From NCBI GenBank assembly GCA_934090595.1, contig CAKOJO010000015.1, positions 1 through 21,172 of the forward strand: 21,172 nucleotides of DNA, in the 5' to 3' direction. This stretch comes from an uncultured Bacilli bacterium. GTDB taxonomy: Bacteria; Bacillota_I; Bacilli_A; RF39; UBA660. This document shows, one piece after another, positions 7,999 to 14,684 of this stretch. Every line of letters begins with the position of its first letter. Positions within the stretch are counted from its first letter, which is position 1. The notes under the pieces were generated by a model. The model ran no database searches, had not been told where the DNA came from, and worked only from the letters and a program-made list of their open reading frames with translations. A program made the translations under genes and the position numbers.

Positions 7999-9068
7999 CT
8001 AATTCACTGATAACGTATATGGATCAGAGCTTGTACCAGATCCTCCAGATATTTTTACTGATGATAATAATGTAACAACAGGTCTTACTTCATATTTTGT
8101 TTTTACACTCGAAGCATTATAAATTGTTGATGAAGAACCTACACTAAATGCTGAAGTTTCATTAAAAGAACTCGGAGTAAATAGCCATTCATTCAATTGT
8201 TTATCTAGCCAATTATTTATAGTTTTGCATAAATTACTATTGCTATACTTTCCAAGATTATTTGTACATTCTTTTGATGCTGCATATCCATAATCACTTG
8301 CATACATTATTGCCAAATTAGTAATACCACTTATATTTCCGGCATTTTCCCCAGTGGTCGAATAAAAATAAGTACTTCCTATTTTGTTTTCACGTTTTCT
8401 CTCACACTGCCACATGGTTTCAGTACTTATATCAGTACTTGTATATCCTCCGTAATAGTATTTTGTACTACCTATCATATTTTTAGCAATATCACTAATT
8501 GTTGTATAATAACTAGTTGTATTAGAATTATTTAGATAACCATTTAAAGAAGCATTTTTCCAAATATTAATAACTCCACTATTCCAATAATTTTGTCCTA
8601 TAGATTCATCTCTTATTATTTTAAATCTATTTTCTACATTACCATCTGTATCTTCAGTTGGTATTATTCCTATTATTCTCCATGTTTCATTGTTAAATGT
8701 TACATAATTATTTACGTTTCCTCCACGATATCTATATTCTGTTGCAAACTTACTATCTACTTGTAATGTATCATCTATTTCATGTGTTATTTCTTCTAAT
8801 CCACCTATTCCTACATTATCTTGTACAAATTCCGAAGCACTTTTTTCAGCTTTAACATAAACTTTAATAGTATTTTTAGATTCTATACTACTACTCCATT
8901 TGGCATATGATGTATTTGTATAATTATAAGAAACAATACCCGTTAATAAAAGCACAAAAATACCTATTAATGATAATAGATATTTATTATACTCTTTTAT
9001 ATCTTTAAATAAGGGGTTTATTTTACTAGGATTTTGCCCCCCCCCCCATACGAATATTTGTTTTTCAT
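7999..9068 (-). CDS. Surface protein with an out-of-frame poly-G tract near its start (probably phase-variable, here OFF)
   Basis: The long open frame covers 7999-8955 (318 codons) and has no good start of its own. Upstream, ATG at 9068 is preceded by GGAGGT at an ideal distance. It reads MKNKYSY, then 11 G residues (9047-9037), then in this copy 'KILVK' and a stop, giving a 16-residue peptide. With 9 or 12 G the frame instead reads QNPSKINPLFKDIKEYNKYL, then a membrane helix (LLSLIGIFVLLLTGIVSY), straight into the long frame, about 355-356 residues. The extracellular part has a Trp-rich module ('ETWRIIGI', about 100 residues into the open frame) and ends 'EVRPVVTLLSSVKISGGSG', a C-terminal type common in uncultured Firmicutes surface proteins, possibly a lectin-like fold. 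The exact role is unknown. A GTG at 8955 with an AGGT upstream could give a low-level shorter form lacking most of the anchor. Confidence 0.8.
9037..9047. repeat. 11-bp C/G homopolymer, probable contingency tract
   Basis: Eleven C on the plus strand (G on the coding minus strand) in otherwise very AT-rich DNA, eight codons into the surface-protein gene. Tracts this long change length by slipped-strand mispairing. In-frame lengths are 9 or 12; the present 11 is out of frame. Confidence 0.9.
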
Positions 9069-9098
9069 AGTTTTACCTCCATAGTTTCTTATAAGTTA

Positions 9099-9127
9099 AT
9101 TCTATAACAAAAATAGTGCTTTTTCAA
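9099..9127 (-). promoter_or_regulatory. Promoter of the phase-variable gene, its -35 inside a terminator loop
   Basis: Minus strand: -35 TTGAAA (9127-9122), 17 bp, -10 TAGAAT (9104-9099), about 30 bp upstream of ATG 9068. The -35 lies in the loop and stem edge of the hairpin at 9111-9136. The same arrangement, nearly identical in sequence, precedes the surface-protein gene at 13338. Confidence 0.6.
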
Positions 9128-9136
9128 GTACTATTT
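9109..9136 (-). terminator. Hairpin terminator upstream of the phase-variable gene
   Basis: An 11-bp stem pairs 9111-9121 with 9126-9136, loop of four bases (GAAA on the minus strand, one G-U pair), and a minus-strand T run to 9109. It blocks leftward transcription arriving from the toxin/antisense region and overlaps the next promoter. Confidence 0.75.
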
Positions 9137-9163
9137 TCTCATTGGTTTTTCTACTCAACAAAC

Positions 9164-9192
9164 TTGACACACAAACATTTATTTGTTATATT
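9164..9192 (+). promoter_or_regulatory. Promoter of the small toxin mRNA
   Basis: Consensus -35 TTGACA (9164-9169), 17 bp, -10 TATATT (9187-9192); predicted start near 9199. The leader is about 57 bases long. Confidence 0.8.
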
Positions 9193-9198
9193 AATATT

Positions 9199-9223
9199 GC
9201 ACGTATTTTTGGGCGCCGTCTTC
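9199..9223 (+). repeat. Left arm of the toxin-locus inverted repeat (toxin mRNA 5' leader)
   Basis: GCACGT at 9199-9204 and TGGGCGCCGTCTTC at 9210-9223 are inverted copies of 9424-9429 and 9406-9419. The second block gives 14 pairs including two G-U. This GC-rich block stands out from its surroundings. Confidence 0.85.
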
Positions 9224-9255
9224 ATTATCTTTTTAAAAGAAATGAGGTGATAATT

Positions 9256-9342
9256 ATGATGAGTAAAAAAGACTTTGTCATTTTACTACAATTTGTAGTT
9301 ATTATTTTATTATTAATTATCTTCTTAAAATATTTTAAGTAA
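9256..9342 (+). CDS. 28-residue hydrophobic peptide, candidate type I (holin-like) toxin
   Basis: The peptide is MMSKKDFVILLQ followed by FVVIILLLIIFLKYFK: a short charged start, one membrane helix of about 19 residues and a Lys-rich end. This is the plan of the short membrane toxins of Gram-positive type I toxin-antitoxin systems (Fst, TxpA, holin-like toxin families). The start is fixed by GAGGTGA five bases before ATG 9256; a second ATG at 9259 is also usable. ATTATC (9224-9229) can pair with GATAAT (9249-9254), masking the space between ribosome binding site and start. A strong GC-rich hairpin (9355-9389) follows the stop codon, and a convergent promoter lies beyond it. Family membership is inferred from architecture rather than close sequence identity. 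A small non-toxic membrane peptide is the alternative. Confidence 0.72.
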   Translation: MMSKKDFVILLQFVVIILLLIIFLKYFK

Positions 9343-9349
9343 TAGTTAT

Positions 9350-9435
9350 AATAAATGCGACGTCTCTCTGATATAGGGAAGCGTCGCATCACTGTAAAAC
9401 ACATCGAAGACGGCGTTCATAGAACGTGCTTCTTT
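9350..9435 (-). ncRNA. Candidate antisense antitoxin RNA
   Basis: From the minus-strand promoter at 9442-9470 a transcript would start near 9435. It would run through GAAGCACGTTC, the hairpin GTTC-TAT-GAAC, then GCCGTCTTCG, and end at the hairpin ATGCGACG...CGTCGCAT (9389-9355, 8-bp perfect stem plus partial inner pairing) followed by TTTATTAT. It is about 85 bases long and fully complementary to the 3' untranslated part of the toxin mRNA if that reads through. It does not reach the toxin codons. Plus-strand reading has no T run after this hairpin, so the toxin mRNA probably continues to about 9437-9465, where weak hairpins followed by T-rich sequence lie. Confidence 0.65.
9406..9429 (-). repeat. 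Right arm of the toxin-locus inverted repeat (antisense RNA 5' end)
   Basis: GAAGACGGCGTTCA (9406-9419) and ACGTGC (9424-9429) are the inverted copies of the left arm at 9199-9223. As RNA, the antitoxin therefore begins with nearly the same sequence as the toxin mRNA. Confidence 0.85.
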
Positions 9436-9441
9436 ATATAT

Positions 9442-9470
9442 AATATACTACTTTTAGTAGTTTTATACAA
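9442..9470 (-). promoter_or_regulatory. Promoter of the antisense RNA
   Basis: Minus strand: -35 TTGTAT (9470-9465), 17 bp, -10 TATATT (9447-9442). The -10 and spacing equal those of the opposing toxin promoter. A 6-bp hairpin ACTACT/AGTAGT (9447-9461) lies within it and, on the plus strand, is followed by TTTTAT, a possible weak 3' end of the toxin mRNA. Confidence 0.65.
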
Positions 9471-9486
9471 GTACTTTTGATAACTT

Positions 9487-11136
9487 TTATATTTCAGATA
9501 TAACAGTAATTATCATTGGTACACTACCAGTTTCTTTTTCAAAATAATGACTAAGTACATCTCTTATTCTAAGTTTTAAACCAGTAAAATCAACCTTTTT
9601 ATTAGGTTCAACCAAGTCAAGTATTACTTCTTTACATAATTCTTCAGTCTTAGCAATAAGGTCAAGATTATCTTTTACATAGATAAATCCTCTTGTTATT
9701 ATTTGAGGTTCTACTAATATCTTTTTAGTTTTTTTATCTAGGCTTGCACTTACTATTACAATACCATTCTTGCTTAATAGTTGTCTATCTTTTAATACTA
9801 GCTCACCTATATCATCAGATTGATTACCATCTATTAATATTTCATCAGTCTTAATATGTTCATTATTATCTTGTAAAATTCCATTATCGAACTCTACTAC
9901 ATCTCCATTTAATTTGAGTAATATATTATCTTTATTAATACCTGTTAGTTCTGCTACATTGGCATTCATATATTGATATCTATATTCTCCACGAACAGGC
10001 ATATAGTACTTAGGATTCATAAGATTAATCATTTGCATTAAATCTTCACTAGAGGCATGATGTAATACATGTTTCTTCATAGAAAGACTAATTGCTTCAA
10101 CATCAAGTCTTGATAAATCATCAATAATCTTTGAAATAATCTTTTCATTGCCGGGATAAACAGGTTCAGAAATAAATACTGTATCTCCTGCTTTTAATTT
10201 GATATATTTATCATATCCATTAATAATCTTTTCTAAACTTGCAACTTCTTTTTCTTTATCATCTGCTACTATTATAACTACATCTTTATCTTTTATATTA
10301 GATAGATTTCCAATAATACTCTTATCTACATTTAAATAATTATTATCAATTGAATAATCAACTGCTTCTTGAAGTTTTTTACCCATTATTACAATTTTTC
10401 TTTTAGTTCTAGATACAGCATCAAATATTTCTTGTAATCTATAAATATGATCTGGATATAAACTAACTATAATTCTATCTTCAGTACCATTCAATATATC
10501 CCACATCTTAGAATATATTCTATGGCTTGGACTAGTATGCCCAGTTCTGTAAGCATAACATGATTCACAAAGAAGACATAATACTCCTTGTTTACCTACA
10601 TATGCAAGTTTACCTATATCAGTTTTATATGATCCAAGCATAGTAGAATCAAATACAAAATCAGTTGCATAAACAATTGCACCATCATCTGTATATAAAA
10701 CATATAGAACAGCTTCAGGTATAGAATGAGTTACTTCGATTGGAAATATTGAGAAATTGGCTACATCAATCTTAGAATGTGGTCTAATTTCTTTTAATTT
10801 AGTTGCTTTAACATTCTTCTCATCTAACTCTTTCTTAATCAAATTCATTGTAAACTTCGTAGCATAAACAGGTATATCAGGCATTTCATTAAGGATATCA
10901 GGAAGTGCCCCCATATTACCATCGTGACCGTGAGTAATAAAAATACCACGTATTTTATCTTTGTTTTCTTTTAAATAATCAAAATTAGGTATGATGTAGT
11001 CGACACCAAGCATATTAGAACCAGGGTATTTTAATCCTGCATCAAACACAAATATGTTGTCATCTACATTCACTATATACATATTTTTTCCATTTTCATT
11101 TAGTCCACCAAGACCAAATATCTTAATTTTACTCAT
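9487..11136 (-). CDS. Ribonuclease J family protein, J2-like with degenerate active site
   Basis: This 549-residue protein has the RNase J layout: metallo-beta-lactamase domain, beta-CASP domain, second lactamase part and C-terminal domain. RNase J enzymes are 5' exo/endonucleases of mRNA decay and rRNA processing. Family blocks seen include 'GGLNENGKNMYIV', 'LGVDYIIPNFDYL', 'THSIPEAV', 'YATDFVFDS', 'YPGNEKIISKIIDDL', 'HVLHHASSEDL', 'PKYYMPVRGEYR' and the C-terminal 'RIRDVLSHYFEKETG'. The catalytic motif, HGHEDH in RNase J1, reads H69-G-H71-D-G73-N74, so the Asp and last His ligands are lost; 'PVHGEYR' is also PVRGEYR. The His of HSIPEA, the Asp of ATDF and the last His of HVLHHA are kept. 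This resembles RNase J2, the weakly active partner of J1. AAGGAG precedes the ATG by an unusually long 16 bases. Confidence 0.9.
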   Translation of the reverse strand: MSKIKIFGLGGLNENGKNMYIVNVDDNIFVFDAGLKYPGSNMLGVDYIIPNFDYLKENKDKIRGIFITHGHDGNMGALPDILNEMPDIPVYATKFTMNLIKKELDEKNVKATKLKEIRPHSKIDVANFSIFPIEVTHSIPEAVLYVLYTDDGAIVYATDFVFDSTMLGSYKTDIGKLAYVGKQGVLCLLCESCYAYRTGHTSPSHRIYSKMWDILNGTEDRIIVSLYPDHIYRLQEIFDAVSRTKRKIVIMGKKLQEAVDYSIDNNYLNVDKSIIGNLSNIKDKDVVIIVADDKEKEVASLEKIINGYDKYIKLKAGDTVFISEPVYPGNEKIISKIIDDLSRLDVEAISLSMKKHVLHHASSEDLMQMINLMNPKYYMPVRGEYRYQYMNANVAELTGINKDNILLKLNGDVVEFDNGILQDNNEHIKTDEILIDGNQSDDIGELVLKDRQLLSKNGIVIVSASLDKKTKKILVEPQIITRGFIYVKDNLDLIAKTEELCKEVILDLVEPNKKVDFTGLKLRIRDVLSHYFEKETGSVPMIITVISEI

Positions 11137-11191
11137 ATTTTATTTTTTAATTCTCCTTTCATTTTTTTATATCAAGTAAGCAACCTAGTAA

Positions 11192-11221
11192 ATTATAACA
11201 CAAAACACATAGAAAAAGCAA
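11192..11221 (-). promoter_or_regulatory. Promoter of the RNase J-like gene
   Basis: Minus strand: -35 TTGCTT (11221-11216), 18 bp, -10 TATAAT (11197-11192). The -35 directly abuts the palindrome at 11222-11265. Confidence 0.7.
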
Positions 11222-11265
11222 TATTTTATCAATTATTGAGCAATTGCTAATCATTCGATAAAATA
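11222..11265. repeat. 44-bp imperfect palindrome abutting the RNase J promoter
   Basis: TATTTTATC (11222-11230) pairs with GATAAAATA (11257-11265); inside it AATTATT pairs with AATGATT and AGC with GCT, with single-base bulges. About 19 pairs in total around an AATT centre. It is separate from the terminator at 11275-11309. It could be an operator, or a structured end of either flanking transcript. Confidence 0.6.
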
Positions 11266-11274
11266 AAAATACTA

Positions 11275-11309
11275 AAAAAGTACTATTTCACAAAGAATTA
11301 GTACTTTTT
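11275..11309 (-). terminator. Terminator of the 11314-13338 surface-protein gene
   Basis: AAAAAGTACTA (11275-11285) pairs perfectly with TAGTACTTTTT (11299-11309), 11 bp, with a 13-base loop. The T residues of the minus strand form the stem end and tail. It starts four bases after the stop codon. Confidence 0.8.
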
Positions 11310-11313
11310 ACTT

Positions 11314-13338
11314 TTATTTATTAGATATTACTGCTCTAGTTGAATTACTAGAATTTGCATGACCATAAGTATAATGGAAATTAAACACACCAGAATTTTC
11401 ACCATTTCCATAACTACCACCACGTAAGAACATTGGAAAATTAGCATAAACTAATATAGGACTATCACCATACCAATTTTTATAAACACCAGGTAAAGTT
11501 ACTTCTATTGTGGAATCTCCTAGTTTTCCTCTTGTAAATTCTGCATTACTTTTTGCATTATAACTATAAAAGTCATAATATTTACTATCTGGAAAATCAA
11601 ATGTTCCCGTAAATGATGTTCCATCGAAGAAAACTCCTGTAAATGCAGAGTTTTTATTACTTGTCTCTGAGCTACCAGTTATTACATTGCCATCACTATC
11701 CACAATACCAGCCATTGTATATTCCCATGCTCCACCAGCCATATCATATATACCAGTAATATTTCCAGTAGTACTAGCAATTTTGCTCATATCTTTTGTT
11801 GTAGTTTTTGTATTTTTATTATATTCAAGTAAGTAACCATCATATGTATAAAAACCTGCTTTGGTAAAAGTAGAAACTGAAGTTTGGTCTGGGTATGTTA
11901 CATTTATTCTAGTAGAACCACCACCGCTTCCTCCACTTCTTCCAGTATAAAAATCACTTGAGTTATTAAGATTTATTTCTTTGTTTATTCCATACTTACT
12001 ATGTGAAAGATATGCAATTGCACCCCATTCACTATTTTTAATCATATGAGTTTCATCTGTTGTTTTAAATCCATATTGATTACCAGACTCTCTCATATTA
12101 TATATACCATTAAAGAATACTGCTGTTTGTGCCCCTCTCCATGATTTAACATCTGGTTTAATTAATGGTCTTATACTTTGTTGATTGCATGAACTACCTA
12201 TCGCTACTCCAGTAATTGCTGTACAATTAGTATCACTTGATACTTCGAACTTTCCTACCCATATTCCTTTTAACTCTTCACCATCAAAAGTAAATGCTGG
12301 ATGGGTATATGTACTTTTGCCTACAACTAGTCCATCATTTACTTCATCAGTACATATTTGTGAAATATTATTTCCATCACTATCAATTTGGTTTATTGCA
12401 TCAACACACTTTATTGTTCCAGTACTATTCGTACCATCCTCAAATCTTACTTTTATTTCTTCTGGAGTATTTGTATTAAAATACGTATATCTAAATCTTG
12501 GTATCCAGACCCACATTGTATTTATATCATCCATCGGTATTTCAGTACCAACATCTGCTTTTAAATATGTTTCTCTATTTGTACTTGTAACAGTTACTGC
12601 ATTAGCCCACATCTTATTCTCATAATCATACCAACTATTACTTGAATTATCAACATTGGCTTTTTTCCATACTTCATTTTCATCATCATAATATACTGGT
12701 ATCATATTGCTTGTTAATTCTGGTGCATTAGGAGCAACATCTGGTAATTCACTAACAACTTCACTAGTATTAATATTAACTCTAAATTTATAACTATAAG
12801 ATTTACCATTAAATTTAGATGTATCTACACTCTCATCTATCCATGCCCTAAGTCTATAACTAGTTATTACTTCTCCTTTATTATTTCTAAATATCTCTTC
12901 CTTTGAATTAAGAACATATTCAGTTAATCTATCAATAGTAGTAGGTTCAAGTAACACTGATTCAACTCCATTTTCTACTTTTGTCAAATAAACTTTTATT
13001 TCATTGTCACTAAGAGCATTATCTACAGTTAAAGGCTCTAAAACTACATTATAACTTATTTTTCTTTTAGTACTATCATTATCTTTAGTTTTTATATAAG
13101 TTAATACTTGAAAATCAAAATAATTAGTAAGTAACTTTCCTTCTTCATCTTTTATAGGTATTGCATCATTCATAGTTATTTCATTAGTCTCAGTATAACT
13201 CATTTTTATTTGCCCTGTAGATATTTTATTATTATCAGTGAGCAAATTAACATTCCATATTGCATATGTACCAATTGATACCAATGCTATAGTAAAAATA
13301 AATGCTATTACGACAAATATCTTCTTTTTATTATTCAT
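11314..13338 (-). CDS. Large surface protein: SipW/TasA-type N-terminus with FGE/C-type-lectin-like C-terminal domain
   Basis: This 674-residue exported or membrane-anchored protein begins with a signal or anchor helix (about residues 6-27) ending 'SIGTYAIW'. It continues 'NNKISTGQIKMSYTETNEI', the pattern of the SipW-dependent TasA/camelysin family, whose region runs to about 195. A Trp-containing linker follows at 213-250 ('VYYDDENEVWKKANVD'). The C-terminal 400 residues start at 'TMWVWIPRFRYTYF' (about 274-287) and carry 'NSEWGAIAYLSHSKYG', 'GIYDMAGGAWEYTMAG' and finally 'FLRGGSYGNGENSGVF' with 'STRAVISNK'. This G-V-Y-D-M-x-G-x-W-E...R-G-G-S...R-A arrangement is typical of sulfatase-modifying-factor/C-type-lectin folds, which often bind ligands. 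The start ATG 13338 has only a weak AGGTT as ribosome binding site. Ligand unknown. Confidence 0.82.
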   Translation of the reverse strand: MNNKKKIFVVIAFIFTIALVSIGTYAIWNVNLLTDNNKISTGQIKMSYTETNEITMNDAIPIKDEEGKLLTNYFDFQVLTYIKTKDNDSTKRKISYNVVLEPLTVDNALSDNEIKVYLTKVENGVESVLLEPTTIDRLTEYVLNSKEEIFRNNKGEVITSYRLRAWIDESVDTSKFNGKSYSYKFRVNINTSEVVSELPDVAPNAPELTSNMIPVYYDDENEVWKKANVDNSSNSWYDYENKMWANAVTVTSTNRETYLKADVGTEIPMDDINTMWVWIPRFRYTYFNTNTPEEIKVRFEDGTNSTGTIKCVDAINQIDSDGNNISQICTDEVNDGLVVGKSTYTHPAFTFDGEELKGIWVGKFEVSSDTNCTAITGVAIGSSCNQQSIRPLIKPDVKSWRGAQTAVFFNGIYNMRESGNQYGFKTTDETHMIKNSEWGAIAYLSHSKYGINKEINLNNSSDFYTGRSGGSGGGSTRINVTYPDQTSVSTFTKAGFYTYDGYLLEYNKNTKTTTKDMSKIASTTGNITGIYDMAGGAWEYTMAGIVDSDGNVITGSSETSNKNSAFTGVFFDGTSFTGTFDFPDSKYYDFYSYNAKSNAEFTRGKLGDSTIEVTLPGVYKNWYGDSPILVYANFPMFLRGGSYGNGENSGVFNFHYTYGHANSSNSTRAVISNK

Positions 13339-13357
13339 TTTAACCTATAATATAATA

Positions 13358-13386
13358 ATTTTATAACAAAAAAAGTACTTTTTCAA
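13358..13386 (-). promoter_or_regulatory. Promoter of the 13338 surface-protein gene, its -35 inside the dacA terminator loop
   Basis: Minus strand: -35 TTGAAA (13386-13381), 17 bp, -10 TAAAAT (13363-13358), 20 bp before the ATG. Sequence and layout nearly match the element at 9099-9136. Confidence 0.6.
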
Positions 13387-13391
13387 GTACT
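13368..13391 (-). terminator. Terminator of the D,D-carboxypeptidase gene
   Basis: Minus strand: AGTACTT and AAGTACT pair (13391-13385 with 13380-13374), loop GAAA, followed by a T run to 13368. It lies two bases after the stop codon at 13394. Confidence 0.85.
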
Positions 13392-13393
13392 AT

Positions 13394-14623
13394 TTAATAT
13401 CTCTTATAAGCTTTTAAAAACTTTTTCAAAGTAAAGATAAATACTATAAGTGAGAATATAAATACAAGTATACTAAGTATCATGAACCATTCTCCTTTTA
13501 TTACTTTTACAATACTAATACCAGGCTTATTATCTAAAATGATATCAATACTTTTTACAAGTTTATCTTTATAATAAACATCTAAAACTCCAAGTTTACT
13601 ACCCTTTTTTGTAAATGGTTTTATCTGTTTTATACCAGTATAAGAAAGCTTAATATTATTCTTATCAAAATCGTTGTTATTATAAAGTAGTTTTATTTCT
13701 TCTAAAGACTTAAAAGTAACAAAATCATCTTTTAAATACTTTGTATTTATCTTTAACACTTCACTATTTTTACTCACTAAAACATGATAACTATAATTAG
13801 TAAAGAAATAAGTATATAACTCATAAGCATCTTTAACATTATACATTTTATTATAATCATCATCAGCTCCAGTTGTAACAAGTAAATAATTTATATCATT
13901 CTTCTTATCATATGCAATTGATGCCAAACACCTACCAGCATCTATATCATATCCTGTTTTTGCTCCAAGTATCATTGAAGTATCAACATTAGCACGTTTT
14001 CCACCTTCTCGCATAGAACTCTTTACAGTTATAGACTTATCTTTAAATTCGTATAAATCAGTAGTAAATATTTGTTTAAATGTATCATTTTTTAAAGCAT
14101 ACTTTAAAAGTGTTGCCACTTCATCTACTGTACTATAATTATTCTTATCATCAAATCCTATTGGATTAGCAAATGAAGTATTATTAAGTTTCAGCTCCTT
14201 GGCTTTATTATTCATTAAAGAAACAAACTTATCTTCACTACCAGACATAGAAAATGCAATAGCATTGGTAGCATCAGCACCACTTGCTACAACACATGCA
14301 TAAAGTAATTCTCTATAAGAAACTTTTTGTCCTACTTCAAGTCCAACAACAAAAGCTTCTTTTTCTTTCAAACCCTTTAGCATATCGTTAGTTATAGTAA
14401 CTTCTTTATCTAAATTATCAATATTTTCAAGTGCTACAACTGCAGTCATAATTTTAGTAAGAGATGCAATACTCACCTTTTCATTATCTTTATAACCAAA
14501 TACTTTTTCATTAGTATCTAAATTATACAAAACAATATTCTTACTGCTAGTATTAAGTGCATCAACAGGAATAACTACAAAAAAAAGAAAAACACTTAAT
14601 ATTATAAATAAAACTCTCTTCAC
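13394..14623 (-). CDS. dacA: Serine-type D-alanyl-D-alanine carboxypeptidase (peptidase S11, PBP5-like)
   Basis: This protein trims the terminal D-Ala from peptidoglycan stem peptides outside the membrane. From GTG 14623 it has 409 residues: a signal or anchor segment at about 4-22, the S11 catalytic domain with S54-L-T-K57 and K222-T-G224, then a small C-terminal beta domain. A C-terminal membrane helix (about 378-399) ends in a basic tail, typical of membrane-tethered PBP5 enzymes. The second motif reads S114-G-A116 instead of S-x-N; Asp117 follows. The loss of Asn is a deviation I also associate with some clostridial-type S11 proteins, so activity is likely but not certain. I chose GTG 14623 because AGGTGG lies at a proper distance; the upstream in-frame GTG at 14632 is part of that Shine-Dalgarno. 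The symbol is by family; the exact paralogue is uncertain. Confidence 0.9.
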   Translation of the reverse strand: MKRVLFIILSVFLFFVVIPVDALNTSSKNIVLYNLDTNEKVFGYKDNEKVSIASLTKIMTAVVALENIDNLDKEVTITNDMLKGLKEKEAFVVGLEVGQKVSYRELLYACVVASGADATNAIAFSMSGSEDKFVSLMNNKAKELKLNNTSFANPIGFDDKNNYSTVDEVATLLKYALKNDTFKQIFTTDLYEFKDKSITVKSSMREGGKRANVDTSMILGAKTGYDIDAGRCLASIAYDKKNDINYLLVTTGADDDYNKMYNVKDAYELYTYFFTNYSYHVLVSKNSEVLKINTKYLKDDFVTFKSLEEIKLLYNNNDFDKNNIKLSYTGIKQIKPFTKKGSKLGVLDVYYKDKLVKSIDIILDNKPGISIVKVIKGEWFMILSILVFIFSLIVFIFTLKKFLKAYKRY

Positions 14624-14650
14624 TAGTACCACCTTTTATCCTATAACATT

Positions 14651-14679
14651 ATTATATAAGTTTTTCTTTTAATTGTAAA
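14651..14679 (-). promoter_or_regulatory. Promoter of the carboxypeptidase gene
   Basis: Minus strand: -35 TTTACA (14679-14674), 17 bp, -10 TATAAT (14656-14651), 28 bp before GTG 14623. It begins a few bases after the stop codon of the DUF5684-type gene. Confidence 0.65.
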
Positions 14680-14684
14680 TATAA

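Noticed and set aside
9142..9255. Longer 66-residue version of the toxin frame starting at 9142
   Set aside because: That stretch contains the promoter (9164-9192) and the leader; the ribosome binding site lies at 9244-9250, so translation begins at 9256 or 9259.
9404..9437. Hairpin GAAG...CTTC with TTTATAT (plus strand) as a firm toxin mRNA terminator
   Set aside because: The stem is interrupted (GAAG/CTTC and GCGTTC/GAACGT with unpaired bases between) and the T run is only three, so I mention it only as one possible 3' end.
12185..12625. 146-codon plus-strand frame inside the surface-protein gene
   Set aside because: It lies wholly opposite a well-supported gene, has no Shine-Dalgarno and has a hydrophobic composition typical of antisense frames.
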